Assembly (NCBI GenBank): GCA_002320595.1
Contig: DCKB01000003.1
Coordinates: 17,185-81,184, forward strand
Direction: 5' to 3'
From: Christensenella sp. UBA1685
Lineage (GTDB): Bacteria; Bacillota; Clostridia; Christensenellales; CAG-138
Length of the DNA: 64,000 bases
Position numbers and translations under genes: made by a program. Below, in pieces: positions 43,474 through 52,174 of this stretch. The notes under the pieces were generated by a model, which had not been told where the DNA came from, made no database searches, and saw only the letters and a program-made list of their open reading frames with translations. How positions within the stretch are numbered: position 1 is the first letter of the stretch; each line of letters opens with the position of its first letter.

Positions 43474-43725
43474 ATGGATCTGAAAAAACTGGATTTGGGA
43501 AATGCCCTTGAAAAGGCTGAAGAGCTTGCAAAGAAAATCGGCGCGGATAAAACCCTGCTTGCAAGTTTCACCAAGGAACCTGTAAAAACGCTTGAAACCA
43601 AATTTGGGGTTGATCTGCCGGATGAACAGATCAACAAGCTGGTGGATGCCATCAAAGCCAAGCTGAACCTTGATAAGGCAGGCGATTTGCTTGGCGGCAT
43701 CGGCAAGCTGTTTGACAAGCGCTAA
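43474..43725 (+). CDS. Small helical protein, co-transcribed with YegP (function unknown)
   Basis: An 83-residue, highly charged helical protein. The middle FTKEPVKTLETKFGVDLPDE followed by INKLVDAIKAKL resembles the helical leader region of Nif11/nitrile-hydratase-like precursor peptides, but there is no modified core or maturation enzyme nearby, so this may be coincidence. It starts six bases after the YegP stop and ends before a strong terminator. Confidence 0.7.
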   Translation: MDLKKLDLGNALEKAEELAKKIGADKTLLASFTKEPVKTLETKFGVDLPDEQINKLVDAIKAKLNLDKAGDLLGGIGKLFDKR

Positions 43726-43740
43726 CTAAACCAAATGACT

Positions 43741-43768
43741 GGGCGCGCCCTGAGGCGCGCCTTTTTTT
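43741..43768 (+). terminator. Terminator after the YegP operon
   Basis: GGCGCGCC pairs with GGCGCGCC around a short loop and is followed by seven T. Its T-run overlaps the end of the convergent MmcQ-like gene. Confidence 0.92.
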
Positions 43769-44150
43769 ATTTTTCTTTTATCTCCCGCTGTGCCTTCTTT
43801 GTCAGCTTTGCAAACACCAACTCATAGGACATATCGCACATGGCGCGCAGCGTTTCTTCGGGCACGGCGCCATCCAGATACACGCTGTTCCATGTGCGCT
43901 TATCCGAATAAAAACCCGGCACCACATCCGCATATTGTTGGCGAAACAGCTCAGCGAGCATGGGATCGCACTTGAGCAGCACCATCGTCCGCCCGGCATG
44001 GGGTTTGTACGCCTCGCCCGGCGTGCACACAGCCGCAAACTGCTTTCCGCCTACAAGGTAGCGCAGCCATCCCCATTCAGCCTTGAACTCGCTTGCCGCC
44101 CCCGGCTTGCTCAAAAGATACCCATCCAACCATTCATAATTGTTTTTCAT
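43767..44150 (-). CDS. MmcQ/YjbR family protein
   Basis: A 127-residue protein of the MmcQ/YjbR DNA-binding-like fold: KPGAASEFKAEWGWLRYLVGGK, VLLKCDPMLAELFRQQY and KRTWNSVYLDGAVPEE are typical. Role unknown. The ATG overlaps the stop of the ABC ATPase gene (TGATG), so the two are translationally coupled, an unusual link with an amino-acid importer. Confidence 0.87.
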   Translation of the reverse strand: MKNNYEWLDGYLLSKPGAASEFKAEWGWLRYLVGGKQFAAVCTPGEAYKPHAGRTMVLLKCDPMLAELFRQQYADVVPGFYSDKRTWNSVYLDGAVPEETLRAMCDMSYELVFAKLTKKAQREIKEK

Positions 44151-44890
44151 CACAACACCTTTGCAAGGAAGTTCTTCAGGCGTTCGCTCTTGGGATGATC
44201 GAACAGTTCCTGCGGTGTATTCTGCTCCACAATGCGCCCGCCATCCATGAACAGCACGCGGGATGCAACCTCGCGCGCAAACCCCATTTCGTGCGTTACC
44301 ACAACCATGGTCATTCCATCCCGCGCAAGGCCGCGCATTACTTCCAACACTTCGCCCACCATCTCCGGGTCAAGCGCGCTCGTCGGCTCATCAAAAAGCA
44401 TCACATCCGGCTTCATCGCAAGCGCACGCACAATGGCGATACGCTGTTTCTGCCCCCCGGATAGCTGCACGGGATATGCGTTTGCGCGGTCGGCAAGCCC
44501 CACGCGCGTAAGCAGCGCCATAGCGCGCTCGTTCGCCTCCGCCTCGCTGAGTTTTTGCAGCTTCATGGGCGCAAGCGTAAGGTTTTTGAGAATCGTCATA
44601 TGCGGGAACAGGTTAAACTGCTGAAACACCATTCCCATCTTTTGCCGGAGCTTGTTGATGTCCGTCTTGGGATCGGTTATATCCACGCCTTCCATCAGAA
44701 CATGGCCTTCGGTTGGGACTTCAAGCAGGTTCAGCGAACGCAAGAACGTGGATTTGCCCGATCCGGATGGGCCTATTACCGCCACGACCTCGCCTTCATA
44801 GATGGTTTCCGTAATATCATCGAGCGCATGCACCTTGCCAAAATATTTTTTCAGCCCTTGAACTTCGATCAGCGGATTACCTTGTGCCAT
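44150..44890 (-). CDS. Amino acid ABC transporter ATP-binding protein (GlnQ type)
   Basis: A 246-residue ATPase of the polar amino acid family: Walker A IGPSGSGKSTFLRSLNLLE, Q-loop VFQQFNLFPHMTILKN, signature LSGGQKQRIAIVRAL, Walker B VMLFDEPTSALDPEMV and H-loop VVVTHEMGFAREVA. It energises uptake through the permease encoded just upstream, with a 14-base overlap. Confidence 0.96.
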   Translation of the reverse strand: MAQGNPLIEVQGLKKYFGKVHALDDITETIYEGEVVAVIGPSGSGKSTFLRSLNLLEVPTEGHVLMEGVDITDPKTDINKLRQKMGMVFQQFNLFPHMTILKNLTLAPMKLQKLSEAEANERAMALLTRVGLADRANAYPVQLSGGQKQRIAIVRALAMKPDVMLFDEPTSALDPEMVGEVLEVMRGLARDGMTMVVVTHEMGFAREVASRVLFMDGGRIVEQNTPQELFDHPKSERLKNFLAKVL

Positions 44891-45626
44891 TACGAAGCCT
44901 CCTTTCCAGCCTGGATACGCCCGCCGAAAGCACCACTACCATAATAAGGTAAACCAGCGCCACAGCAATCAGCGGCATGAATGCCGCAAACGTGCGGCTG
45001 CGGATAATGTCGCCCGCTTTTGTGAGATCCATCAGGCCGATGTAGCCGGAAACGGAGGTTTCCTTTAAAAGCGTGATGAATTCGTTGGCAAGCGCGGGCA
45101 AAACGTTTTTGAATGCCTGCGGCATCACAATGTGCCACATTGTCTGCCCATAGTTAAAGCCAAGGCTTCGCCCCGCTTCAAACTGCCCTTCGTCAATGCT
45201 CATGATGCCGGAGCGGAACACCTCCGCAACATAGGCTGCGGAGTTCAGCCCGAATGCGATGATCGCCACCAGCACCGTATCCACAAAAACGGAGGAAAAG
45301 ATTACAAAATTGATGATAAGCAATTGCACGACCACCGGCGTGCCGCGGATGACGGTAATATACAGCTTTGCGAGCCAATTTAAAAAGCGCAGCCTGCCGG
45401 TTTTATCCGCCGTGGTGCGGATGATGGCAAGCAGAGCGCCCAGGATAATGCCGGCAATCGCTGCAAACAGCGCGACTTCAAGCGTAACGCCCAGGCCACG
45501 CACCAAGTACTTCCAGCGATCCTCCTTAATGAAGTTCAGGTAAAAATCCGCACACAAGCTGGTCCACGTGTTTTGCAGCCATGCAAGGACGGTATCAAAA
45601 AATGTGCCGATGTCGATCGCTACCAT
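44877..45626 (-). CDS. Amino acid ABC transporter permease
   Basis: A 249-residue HisM/GlnP-type permease with about five membrane helices and the EAA loop region FEAGRSLGFNYGQTMWHIVMPQA. GTPVVVQLLI and AYVAEVFRSGI are conserved in the family. It is the membrane subunit for the binding protein at 45785-46594. A promoter between the two lets the permease and ATPase be made independently of the binding protein. Confidence 0.95.
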   Translation of the reverse strand: MVAIDIGTFFDTVLAWLQNTWTSLCADFYLNFIKEDRWKYLVRGLGVTLEVALFAAIAGIILGALLAIIRTTADKTGRLRFLNWLAKLYITVIRGTPVVVQLLIINFVIFSSVFVDTVLVAIIAFGLNSAAYVAEVFRSGIMSIDEGQFEAGRSLGFNYGQTMWHIVMPQAFKNVLPALANEFITLLKETSVSGYIGLMDLTKAGDIIRSRTFAAFMPLIAVALVYLIMVVVLSAGVSRLERRLRNGTR

Positions 45627-45694
45627 GCTTCCTCCTTATTCCAGTTTTTCGTTTTCATTGCAGCGGGAAGGGATGTGATGCGTTTAAGGCAACC

Positions 45695-45723
45695 ATGCCG
45701 CAGGCAGGAACTGCCCGCGGCAT
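45695..45723 (-). repeat. Intergenic hairpin between binding-protein and permease genes
   Basis: ATGCCGC and GGCAG arms pair with CTGCC and GCGGCAT around a GAA loop with one mismatch, a 12-bp stem without a T-run. Hairpins in this place often protect the binding-protein mRNA so it exceeds the permease message. Confidence 0.6.
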
Positions 45724-45743
45724 ATGGGTTTCACTGTCATTTT

Positions 45744-45773
45744 ATTATACGGGATATATCGCGCTCCCCGCAA
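45744..45773 (-). promoter_or_regulatory. Internal promoter for the permease, ATPase and MmcQ genes
   Basis: On the minus strand TTGCGG, 18 bases, then TATAAT, located just after the binding-protein stop and before the hairpin. Confidence 0.6.
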
Positions 45774-45784
45774 GGGATTTGGCT

Positions 45785-46594
45785 TTATTTTGCACGCACA
45801 ATGATGACCTGTTCGGAGGTTGTATACGGCTCGGTGAAGTTCACATACTGCAAGCGGTCCTCATCCACCGTAAGCCCGGCCACGCCGATGTCCGCCTTGC
45901 CCGTCTGCACGGAGGTTACGATGGAGTCAAACGCAATGTCCTGCACCTCAAGCTCCATCTTGAGAAGATCCGCAATGGCCTGCGCCATGTCGATGTCGAT
46001 GCCTACAATCTTGCCTTCGCCGCCTTCATAGTACTCATACGGCGGGAACGTAGCTTCCGTAACCATCACGAGCTTGCCGTTTGAATAATCCGTGTTGCTG
46101 GAAACATAGGGCATTGTTCCCTTCACGTCATCTTCACCGATGTAGTTGGCGATGATGTTGGCAAGCGTACCGTTCTCCTTCAGGGTCGCAAGCGCATCGT
46201 TGATCTTGTCCAGAAGCTCCGTGTTCTCCTTTGCAACGCAGATGGCATAATCCTCCGGCGCGAAGGAACCGGCAATCACCTGCAGGTCCTCGTTGGCTTC
46301 AACATAATACTTTGCAGGCTGTTCGTCAAGGATGATGCAATCCAGTTTGCCCTGCTTGAGCGCCTGCACCGCATCGTTGGTTTTCGTGAAGCGTTCCACC
46401 TTTGTTTCGCCATCCGTTTCATAATCGGAAGCGTAAACGATGTCACCCGTTGTGCCGAGTTGCACGCCGATGGTTTTGCCCGGAATATCGTCCGCGCTGA
46501 ATACGGTGTTCGCAGGCACGGTGGAGCAGCCCGCAGCCATAAGCAGCATCGCCGCCGCACAAAGCAGGCTCAGCATGAGTTTGATCAATTTCAT
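45785..46594 (-). CDS. Amino acid ABC transporter substrate-binding lipoprotein, circularly permuted
   Basis: A 269-residue lipoprotein with lipobox LLMAAGC (Cys23). In ordinary family 3 binding proteins the lobe opening with a GKLVVATEATFPPYE-type strand is N-terminal. Here the order is reversed: the lobe with GKTIGVQLGTTGDIVYAS, AVQALKQGKLDCIILDEQPA and ALATLKENGTLANIIANYI comes first (residues ~31-165), and GKLVMVTEATFPPYEYYEG through EQVIIVRA comes last (173-269). This is a circular permutation that should leave the fold and ligand site intact. The likely ligand is a polar amino acid. GGAGG precedes the ATG. Confidence 0.92.
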   Translation of the reverse strand: MKLIKLMLSLLCAAAMLLMAAGCSTVPANTVFSADDIPGKTIGVQLGTTGDIVYASDYETDGETKVERFTKTNDAVQALKQGKLDCIILDEQPAKYYVEANEDLQVIAGSFAPEDYAICVAKENTELLDKINDALATLKENGTLANIIANYIGEDDVKGTMPYVSSNTDYSNGKLVMVTEATFPPYEYYEGGEGKIVGIDIDMAQAIADLLKMELEVQDIAFDSIVTSVQTGKADIGVAGLTVDEDRLQYVNFTEPYTTSEQVIIVRAK

Positions 46595-46633
46595 ATGTTT
46601 TTCCTCCAAATTGTTGTTTCTGTTGTACAGCGA

Positions 46634-46662
46634 ATTATACTATTTCACCGCACGGAACGCAA
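46634..46662 (-). promoter_or_regulatory. Promoter for the amino acid importer operon
   Basis: On the minus strand TTGCGT, 17 bases, then TATAAT, 40 bases before the binding-protein start. The remaining upstream gap (46663-46856) is AT-rich and holds no gene I can support. Confidence 0.75.
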
Positions 46663-46856
46663 GGGGTTTTGCAATTTTTTATGCTTAATTTTTGACTATA
46701 TATTCTTATCTCCCTGTGTTTTCGGCACATTTCGTGGTATATAGATGAATTTTTATAATGCGCATGTGTCTTTATTCATTTTGCAGCATGTATTTTTTCA
46801 TGGCAGCACTGAAACAAGCTTCCTTGCGTTCAAAACGAGCTTCGCATAATATGCAC

Positions 46857-46892
46857 AAAAGAAGAGAGGCCGCCATGCGCCCCTCTTCTTTT
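46857..46892 (-). terminator. Terminator after the two-component operon
   Basis: AAAAGAAGAG pairs with CTCTTCTTTT around a GC-rich loop, ten bases beyond the histidine kinase stop. The T-run is within the 3' arm. Confidence 0.78.
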
Positions 46893-46902
46893 GCTCTCCG
46901 GC

Positions 46903-48519
46903 TCAGGTTTCTTCCACGGCTGCAAATCGCAGTTCCGCTTTAAACAGATCGCAATCGATTGAAATTCCAAAGTGACCGCCCTGCAATTCCGTAAGGCTCC
47001 GCGCAATGGAAAGCCCAAGGCCGCTGCCCTCGCTTGTGCGGGCACTGTCGCCGCGCACGAAGCGTTCCATCAACTCCTCCTCCGAGATGTTCAGCGCATC
47101 GCGGGATATGTTTTTCAGTGCGATCACAACCTCTTTCCCCTCCCGGGTTACGCCTGCATACACCCGCGTTCCGGGTTGAGCATATTTTGCGATGTTGCCG
47201 AGGAGGTTATCGAACACGCGCCAAAGCAGGCGGCCGTCCGCCAGAATAAAGGCCGGTTCGCCGGGCGTTTGCATCACGGCCGTAAGGTTGGCCGTTTGGA
47301 AGCGTTCCATATATTCCGCAAGGCACTGCCCCAACAGCTCCACAGCATCGGTGCGCCCAAGCTCAACTTTAATGTTCCCTGTTGCGGCTTTTGACGCCTC
47401 CAGCACATCTTCCGTCAGTTTTTTGAGCTGGCGCGCCTGCCGGTCCAGCACGGCGATGTATTCGCTGGCAGTTTCACTTGCGGCAGGCTCTTTTTTCAGA
47501 AGATCCACATAGTTCAAAATGGAGGTCAGGGGCGTTTTTATGTCATGGGAAACGTTTGTGATGAGCTCGGTCTTTAGCCGTTCGCTCTTTATGCGCTCTT
47601 CCACAGCCCGGGTCATACCCGCTCCGATGCTGTTGAGGTTTTCTCCGTGGCGTTTCAGCTCGAAGAACATGTGCTCGGTCGGCACATGGTAAGAAAGGTC
47701 GCCCTCCGCGAGCCGCCTTGCTCCTTCCCTGAGCCGCGAAAGCTGCAGCGTGACAAAGCAGACCGCAAGCAGCACCGTCATGTTCACGCCCATCCAGAAC
47801 AGCGTCGCCATTGGGCTGTAATAGGTCTCCCGGCACAGGAGCAGCATCACGAGCGCATATGCGCTGTAAATGAGGATCGCCTGCCAAATCAGCGACATGT
47901 TGCCGCAGAGCGTACGGATTCCCCGTCCCATCCAGCACAGCGCCCGCCAGCCGAGCCGAAGCACGCGGTAAATGACCGTGTTGCGCCAAAGCGTTCCGGT
48001 CTTGATGCGCGTTGCCAACGTCATGCAGAATGCGAGCACGATGAGCGCAGGGACCGTAAGCGCGGCGGAAAGGAGAATGAGCTGCTCAATCCGCCGCACC
48101 GTCATGTCAGAGACAAGGGGATTCGCGAGCCACCAATACAGAAAGGTTGCCGCAAAACCAGCCGCCAGCAGATACAGATCAAGCGGGATCTTATCCTGTG
48201 TGTTCAGCGCAGCTTCCTCCCGCCCTTCTCTGTGCCCGGCCGCGCACAGCAGGAACAGGAACAGGGCAGCGCAGCAGAGCCATTCGATGCCTGTGAGAAG
48301 CGGGATAGAATAACGGAGGGGGAAGATCTTCGCTTCCGCCGCGTCTGAATTCCACACACATTCGTTCTGCAATCGCGGCCCCGCCTCTGCTCTTTCGGGA
48401 TAAAAGCCGTCGTTAAGCATGGCGATCGTAAGGCTCGTGCCAAAAAAAGCCATACCTGTCAGCAGCGCAAAAAGGAATACCGCTGCGATCTTCACACCGA
48501 GGCTATGAGTGAGTTTCAT
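46903..48519 (-). CDS. Sensor histidine kinase
   Basis: A 538-residue membrane kinase: six or so hydrophobic segments in the first 260 residues with only a short outer loop after the first helix, a HAMP-like stretch (RRLAEGDLSYHVP), the HisKA box NVSHDIKTPLTSI with His325, and a HATPase domain with DNLLGNIAKYA and SEGSGLGLSIARSL. The many membrane helices suggest sensing within the membrane, as in VanS- or BceS-like stress kinases, but no target operon is adjacent. It overlaps the regulator gene by four bases. Confidence 0.94.
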   Translation of the reverse strand: MKLTHSLGVKIAAVFLFALLTGMAFFGTSLTIAMLNDGFYPERAEAGPRLQNECVWNSDAAEAKIFPLRYSIPLLTGIEWLCCAALFLFLLCAAGHREGREEAALNTQDKIPLDLYLLAAGFAATFLYWWLANPLVSDMTVRRIEQLILLSAALTVPALIVLAFCMTLATRIKTGTLWRNTVIYRVLRLGWRALCWMGRGIRTLCGNMSLIWQAILIYSAYALVMLLLCRETYYSPMATLFWMGVNMTVLLAVCFVTLQLSRLREGARRLAEGDLSYHVPTEHMFFELKRHGENLNSIGAGMTRAVEERIKSERLKTELITNVSHDIKTPLTSILNYVDLLKKEPAASETASEYIAVLDRQARQLKKLTEDVLEASKAATGNIKVELGRTDAVELLGQCLAEYMERFQTANLTAVMQTPGEPAFILADGRLLWRVFDNLLGNIAKYAQPGTRVYAGVTREGKEVVIALKNISRDALNISEEELMERFVRGDSARTSEGSGLGLSIARSLTELQGGHFGISIDCDLFKAELRFAAVEET

Positions 48520-49223
48520 CGTTTGCCTCCTTTTTCAAACTTGTAGCCCTGCCCCCACACCACTTTGAGGTAGCGCGGTTCGGCAGGATTGATCTCAAGC
48601 TTTTCGCGGATATGCCGGATGTGCACCGCAACGGTGTTTTCCGCGCCCCATGCCGGATCCTTCCACACAAGCTCATAAATGCGGGTGGAAGAAAACACCT
48701 TTCCCGCATTTTCCATTAATAGTTTCAAAATGCTGTATTCTATCGGCGTAAGGTTCACGGGTTCACCGTCAAGGGTAACGGTCTTTGCATCGTCGTCGAT
48801 CTCCACGCCGTCGATAGAAATAACGGAAGGCTTCTTTTCTATGCCGCTCATGCCGCCAAGCATAGTATAGCGCCGAAGCTGGGAACGCACCCGCGCAATC
48901 ACCTCCATCGGGTTAAATGGCTTGGTTACATAATCGTCCGCACCGATGGAAAGCCCAAGCACCTTGTCCGTATCCTCGCTCTTGGCCGTGAGCAGGATCA
49001 CGGGAATGTTGTTTTTTTCCCGGAGCGCCGCTGTTGCGGCGAGTCCGTCGAGTCCGGGCATCATAATGTCCAAAAGCGCAAGATGCACCGTCTCGCGGGA
49101 AATAATGTCAAGCGCCTCCCGGCCGTTGTAGGCTTCAAGCGTACGGTAGCCTTCCGCAGTCAGGTAGATTTTCAGCGCGGCCACGATATCGCGGTCGTCG
49201 TCACAGATGAGGATGGTGTACAT
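48516..49223 (-). CDS. OmpR/PhoB family response regulator
   Basis: A 235-residue regulator: receiver domain with acidic pocket CDDDRD, phosphoacceptor Asp52 in LLDIMMPGLDG, and Lys in VTKPFNPMEV; then a winged-helix DNA-binding domain (VNLTPIEYSILKLL, ENTVAVHIRHIREKL, VWGQGYKF). It resembles the VanR group of regulators. An extended -10 (TGA-TACAAT, 49254-49259) about 30 bases upstream may be the promoter. The kinase gene follows with an ATGA overlap. Confidence 0.95.
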   Translation of the reverse strand: MYTILICDDDRDIVAALKIYLTAEGYRTLEAYNGREALDIISRETVHLALLDIMMPGLDGLAATAALREKNNIPVILLTAKSEDTDKVLGLSIGADDYVTKPFNPMEVIARVRSQLRRYTMLGGMSGIEKKPSVISIDGVEIDDDAKTVTLDGEPVNLTPIEYSILKLLMENAGKVFSSTRIYELVWKDPAWGAENTVAVHIRHIREKLEINPAEPRYLKVVWGQGYKFEKGGKR

Positions 49224-49468
49224 GCATGTTCTCCCCTTTTGGTTTGCACGCCCATTGTATCACGGCGCGGTTTAAATGCGTAGTGGCAAAGGGATTAAGA
49301 TTTATTTAACAGCATACCCCACGCAGCGCTTCAGCCTCCTGAAAGCTGCGCTTTGTAAATGTGCAAATCCTCCGCCGGCTTACCGTTTTTCCAAAGCACT
49401 TTCCCTCCTCGCACCTTCCGCGCCGCCAAAGCATAGTATGCAGCAAAAAGCAAGCGAGGTTAATTGAT

Positions 49469-50965
49469 ATGAGAACATTGCGACGCGGCGACCGGGGCGA
49501 GGACGTTAAGGTGCTTCAGCGCGCCTTGAAGCGCGCCGGATATGATGCAGGAACAATTGACGGTATTTTCGGCCCACGCACGGAAGCGGCAGTGCGCGCG
49601 TTTCAGCGGGCGAACGGCCTCACGGTAGACGGCATCGTCGGCCCGCGTACCTGGGCCGCTCTTGCGCCTTACATGGAGGTCGAAGAATCCTGGCTGCGCA
49701 AGGGCGACCGCGGGCCAGAGGTACAGATGCTGCAGCTTGCGTTGGAACGGGCCGGCTTCTCCCCCGGCGCGCTTGACGGCATCTTTGGTACGCGCACGGA
49801 TGCGGCGGTGCGGGCGTTCCAGCGGGCCAATGGCTTGCAAGCGGATGGCATCGTCGGCCCGCGTACCCTTGCGGCGCTCAAACCGTATTTAACCGGCTAT
49901 GTGGAATACACCGTAAAACGGGGCGATACGCTTTCCTCCATCGCGCGGCGTTATGGAACCACCGTGCAGGCGCTGCTGACCGCGAACCCTCGCACTAATC
50001 CAAACCTGATCTATGTTGGCGAAACGCTCATCATTCCGCTGCCGTTTGATGTAGTTCCCACCAACATCGCCTATACCTCCGAGTTGGTGGAACTCATCAA
50101 CGAAGGCCTTGCCGCGCGCTATCCGTTCATTACGCTTACTACGGTCGGCAACAGCGTAACCGGCTCGCCGATTCAGGCGCTTGAGATGGGTACCGGAACC
50201 CGGCATGTGTTCTACAACGCCTCCCACCATGCCAACGAATGGATCACCACGCCGCTCCTGCTCAAGTATCTTGAGGATTATGCGGACGCTTATGCGACAG
50301 GCGGACGCATCGGAGGCGTAGCGGCATCCAGGTTATACACCGGCACGATGCTGCATATCGTTCCCCTTGTGAATCCTGATGGTGTGGATCTTGTGACAGG
50401 CGCGATCAATTCAGGCGGATATTATCAGAATGCCCGGATGCTTGCGGCAAATTACCCGTCCATCCCATTCCCTTCCGGCTGGAAAGCCAACATCCGCGGC
50501 GTAGACCTGAACAGCAATTATCCGGCCGATTGGGAAAAGGAGCGCGACATCAAATTTGCGCAGGGGTATACTAAGCCCGGCCCGCGCGATTATGTCGGCC
50601 CTTCAGCGCTTTCGGAGCCGGAAAGCCGTGCGATATACGATTATACCCGCGCGAACAACTTTGCGCTCACGCTTTCGTATCACACGCAAGGCAGGGTAAT
50701 CTTCTGGAAATATCAGGACTATGAGCCCGAAAACGCCTATGCAATCGGCCAGCGGATGGCCGCTGCAAGCGGCTATGCGCTTCAGGCGGGCCCGGCCAAT
50801 TCCTATGCCGGCTACCGCGACTGGTTCATTCAAACCTATAACCGGCCGGGCTATACCATCGAAGCCGGGCTTGGCACGAACCCGCTGCCGATTTCCCAAT
50901 TCAACACGATTTACCGTGACAACGTGGGCATTCTGACCATCGGTATGGATGCGCTGATCCCCTAA
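49469..50965 (+). CDS. LysM/peptidoglycan-binding M14 peptidase (gamma-D-glutamyl-diamino acid endopeptidase I type)
   Basis: A 498-residue enzyme: two peptidoglycan-binding_1 domains (residues 5-66 and 76-140, each with DGIFG-RT-AAVRAFQRANGL), a LysM domain (146-191, YTVKRGDTLSSIARRYG), and an M14 zinc carboxypeptidase domain with the metal motif HHANEW, the second His in SYHTQG and the catalytic Glu in TIEAGLG. It lacks a signal peptide, like the sporulation endopeptidase of Lysinibacillus sphaericus, so it may act during spore formation. GAGGT precedes the ATG at 49469. Confidence 0.93.
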   Translation: MRTLRRGDRGEDVKVLQRALKRAGYDAGTIDGIFGPRTEAAVRAFQRANGLTVDGIVGPRTWAALAPYMEVEESWLRKGDRGPEVQMLQLALERAGFSPGALDGIFGTRTDAAVRAFQRANGLQADGIVGPRTLAALKPYLTGYVEYTVKRGDTLSSIARRYGTTVQALLTANPRTNPNLIYVGETLIIPLPFDVVPTNIAYTSELVELINEGLAARYPFITLTTVGNSVTGSPIQALEMGTGTRHVFYNASHHANEWITTPLLLKYLEDYADAYATGGRIGGVAASRLYTGTMLHIVPLVNPDGVDLVTGAINSGGYYQNARMLAANYPSIPFPSGWKANIRGVDLNSNYPADWEKERDIKFAQGYTKPGPRDYVGPSALSEPESRAIYDYTRANNFALTLSYHTQGRVIFWKYQDYEPENAYAIGQRMAAASGYALQAGPANSYAGYRDWFIQTYNRPGYTIEAGLGTNPLPISQFNTIYRDNVGILTIGMDALIP

Positions 50966-50978
50966 AGAGGTAAGCTGA

Positions 50979-51007
50979 ATGCGGCCCCGGAAAACCGGGG
51001 CCGCATT
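50979..51007. terminator. Hairpin between convergent genes
   Basis: ATGCGGCCCCGG pairs perfectly with CCGGGGCCGCAT around AAAA. T-rich sequence follows only after ten bases on the plus strand, so it is a moderate terminator. Confidence 0.65.
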
Positions 51008-51016
51008 GCGTGCGTT

Positions 51017-52129
51017 TTATTCCGCAGCGAGCTTTTTGAATATCTCTACGGCAGGTTCGATCAGCGCATCCGGAAAATCGAATTGTGCCGTGTGCAGCTG
51101 CGGGTAATCTACGCCAGCACCGATTTCAAAGATCGCACCGGGCGCACGCTTGAGAAAGTACCCGAAGTCTTCCGAGCCGCGCTCGGGCCGCTCGATCACC
51201 TCGATTGGGTAGCCAAGTTTCTCGGCTGCCTCCCGCACCTTTTGCGTGCTTGTGGGATCGTTGGCAGTCTCCGGGAAACAATCGCAATATGAGACATGCC
51301 ACGCGAGGCCATAACGCGCCGCTTCGCGTTCCGCCATCGCTTCGATCTTTTCGGCAAGCAGATTCAGCTCCGCTTCCCGTTCCGCGCGAATTGTGAGATA
51401 CAGCTCCCCCTCGCTCGCCTGCGTGCCAAATGCCTTTTCGCCCACCTTTAGGCCGATCACCGTTGAAAGCACAAGCCCCTTCCACGGCAAATCAAGCAGC
51501 GCGGGGACTTCGTTCACCATCGTTGCAAGCGCAAACGCGGGATTCTTGCCGCATTCGGGCATGCTCGCATGGGAGGGCGTACCCACCATGCGGATCGTCA
51601 TGCCGCGCGACGCACAATTGACCGCTCCATACCAGATGCAAACCGTGCCGAGCGGATAGCCCGGCCAGTTGTGGAACGCAAATACTTCGTCAATTTTCTC
51701 CTCCGTGATAAGCGGTGCGCATTTTACGGCGCCGTCTCCGGTCTCCTCTGCCGGTTGAAAAATGAAGTATATGTCGTTTGAGCAGCCTTCCTTGTCAATT
51801 TCCATTGCGAAGGCCGCAAGCGCAGCGCTATGGCCGTCATGCCCGCATTTATGGCCAACGCCCGGAATTTTGGATGCATACGGCACGTCGCATGCATCCT
51901 CAATGGGAAGTGCGTCATGATCCGCCCGGAACGCAATGCGCCGCTTCGGGTTTGGCGCACGGTACACCGCATAAAACCAGCCTCCCCGGTCGATCACCGC
52001 AAGCTTTGTGTGGGCGCGCAAAAAGCGCATGAGCTCTGCGCGCGTCCACTCCTCCTGATTGGAAAGCTCCGGATGCGCGTGCAGCGCATGGCGCAGTTCC
52101 ACCGCCAAATCCAAATGGTTCCAATCCAT
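51017..52129 (-). CDS. M20 family amidohydrolase
   Basis: A 370-residue metallopeptidase of the M20D group: RHALHAHPELSNQE near residue 14, FRADHDALPIED, GHKCGHDGHSAALAA with metal ligands, and FQPAEETGDGA. A lid domain occupies the middle, and RGSEDFGYF gives the last ligand region. Relatives remove acyl or indole groups from amino acid conjugates; the substrate is unknown. Confidence 0.93.
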   Translation of the reverse strand: MDWNHLDLAVELRHALHAHPELSNQEEWTRAELMRFLRAHTKLAVIDRGGWFYAVYRAPNPKRRIAFRADHDALPIEDACDVPYASKIPGVGHKCGHDGHSAALAAFAMEIDKEGCSNDIYFIFQPAEETGDGAVKCAPLITEEKIDEVFAFHNWPGYPLGTVCIWYGAVNCASRGMTIRMVGTPSHASMPECGKNPAFALATMVNEVPALLDLPWKGLVLSTVIGLKVGEKAFGTQASEGELYLTIRAEREAELNLLAEKIEAMAEREAARYGLAWHVSYCDCFPETANDPTSTQKVREAAEKLGYPIEVIERPERGSEDFGYFLKRAPGAIFEIGAGVDYPQLHTAQFDFPDALIEPAVEIFKKLAAE

Positions 52130-52174
52130 CCTTTTATCCTCCTGTCAGATTTTGTTCCGTTTGCAACGCAAAGC

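Noticed and set aside
49285..49320. Rex operator-like sequence upstream of the M14 peptidase (TTAAGATTTATTTAACA)
   Set aside because: Only a partial match to TTGTTAA-N4-TTAACAA and no metabolic link to redox control.
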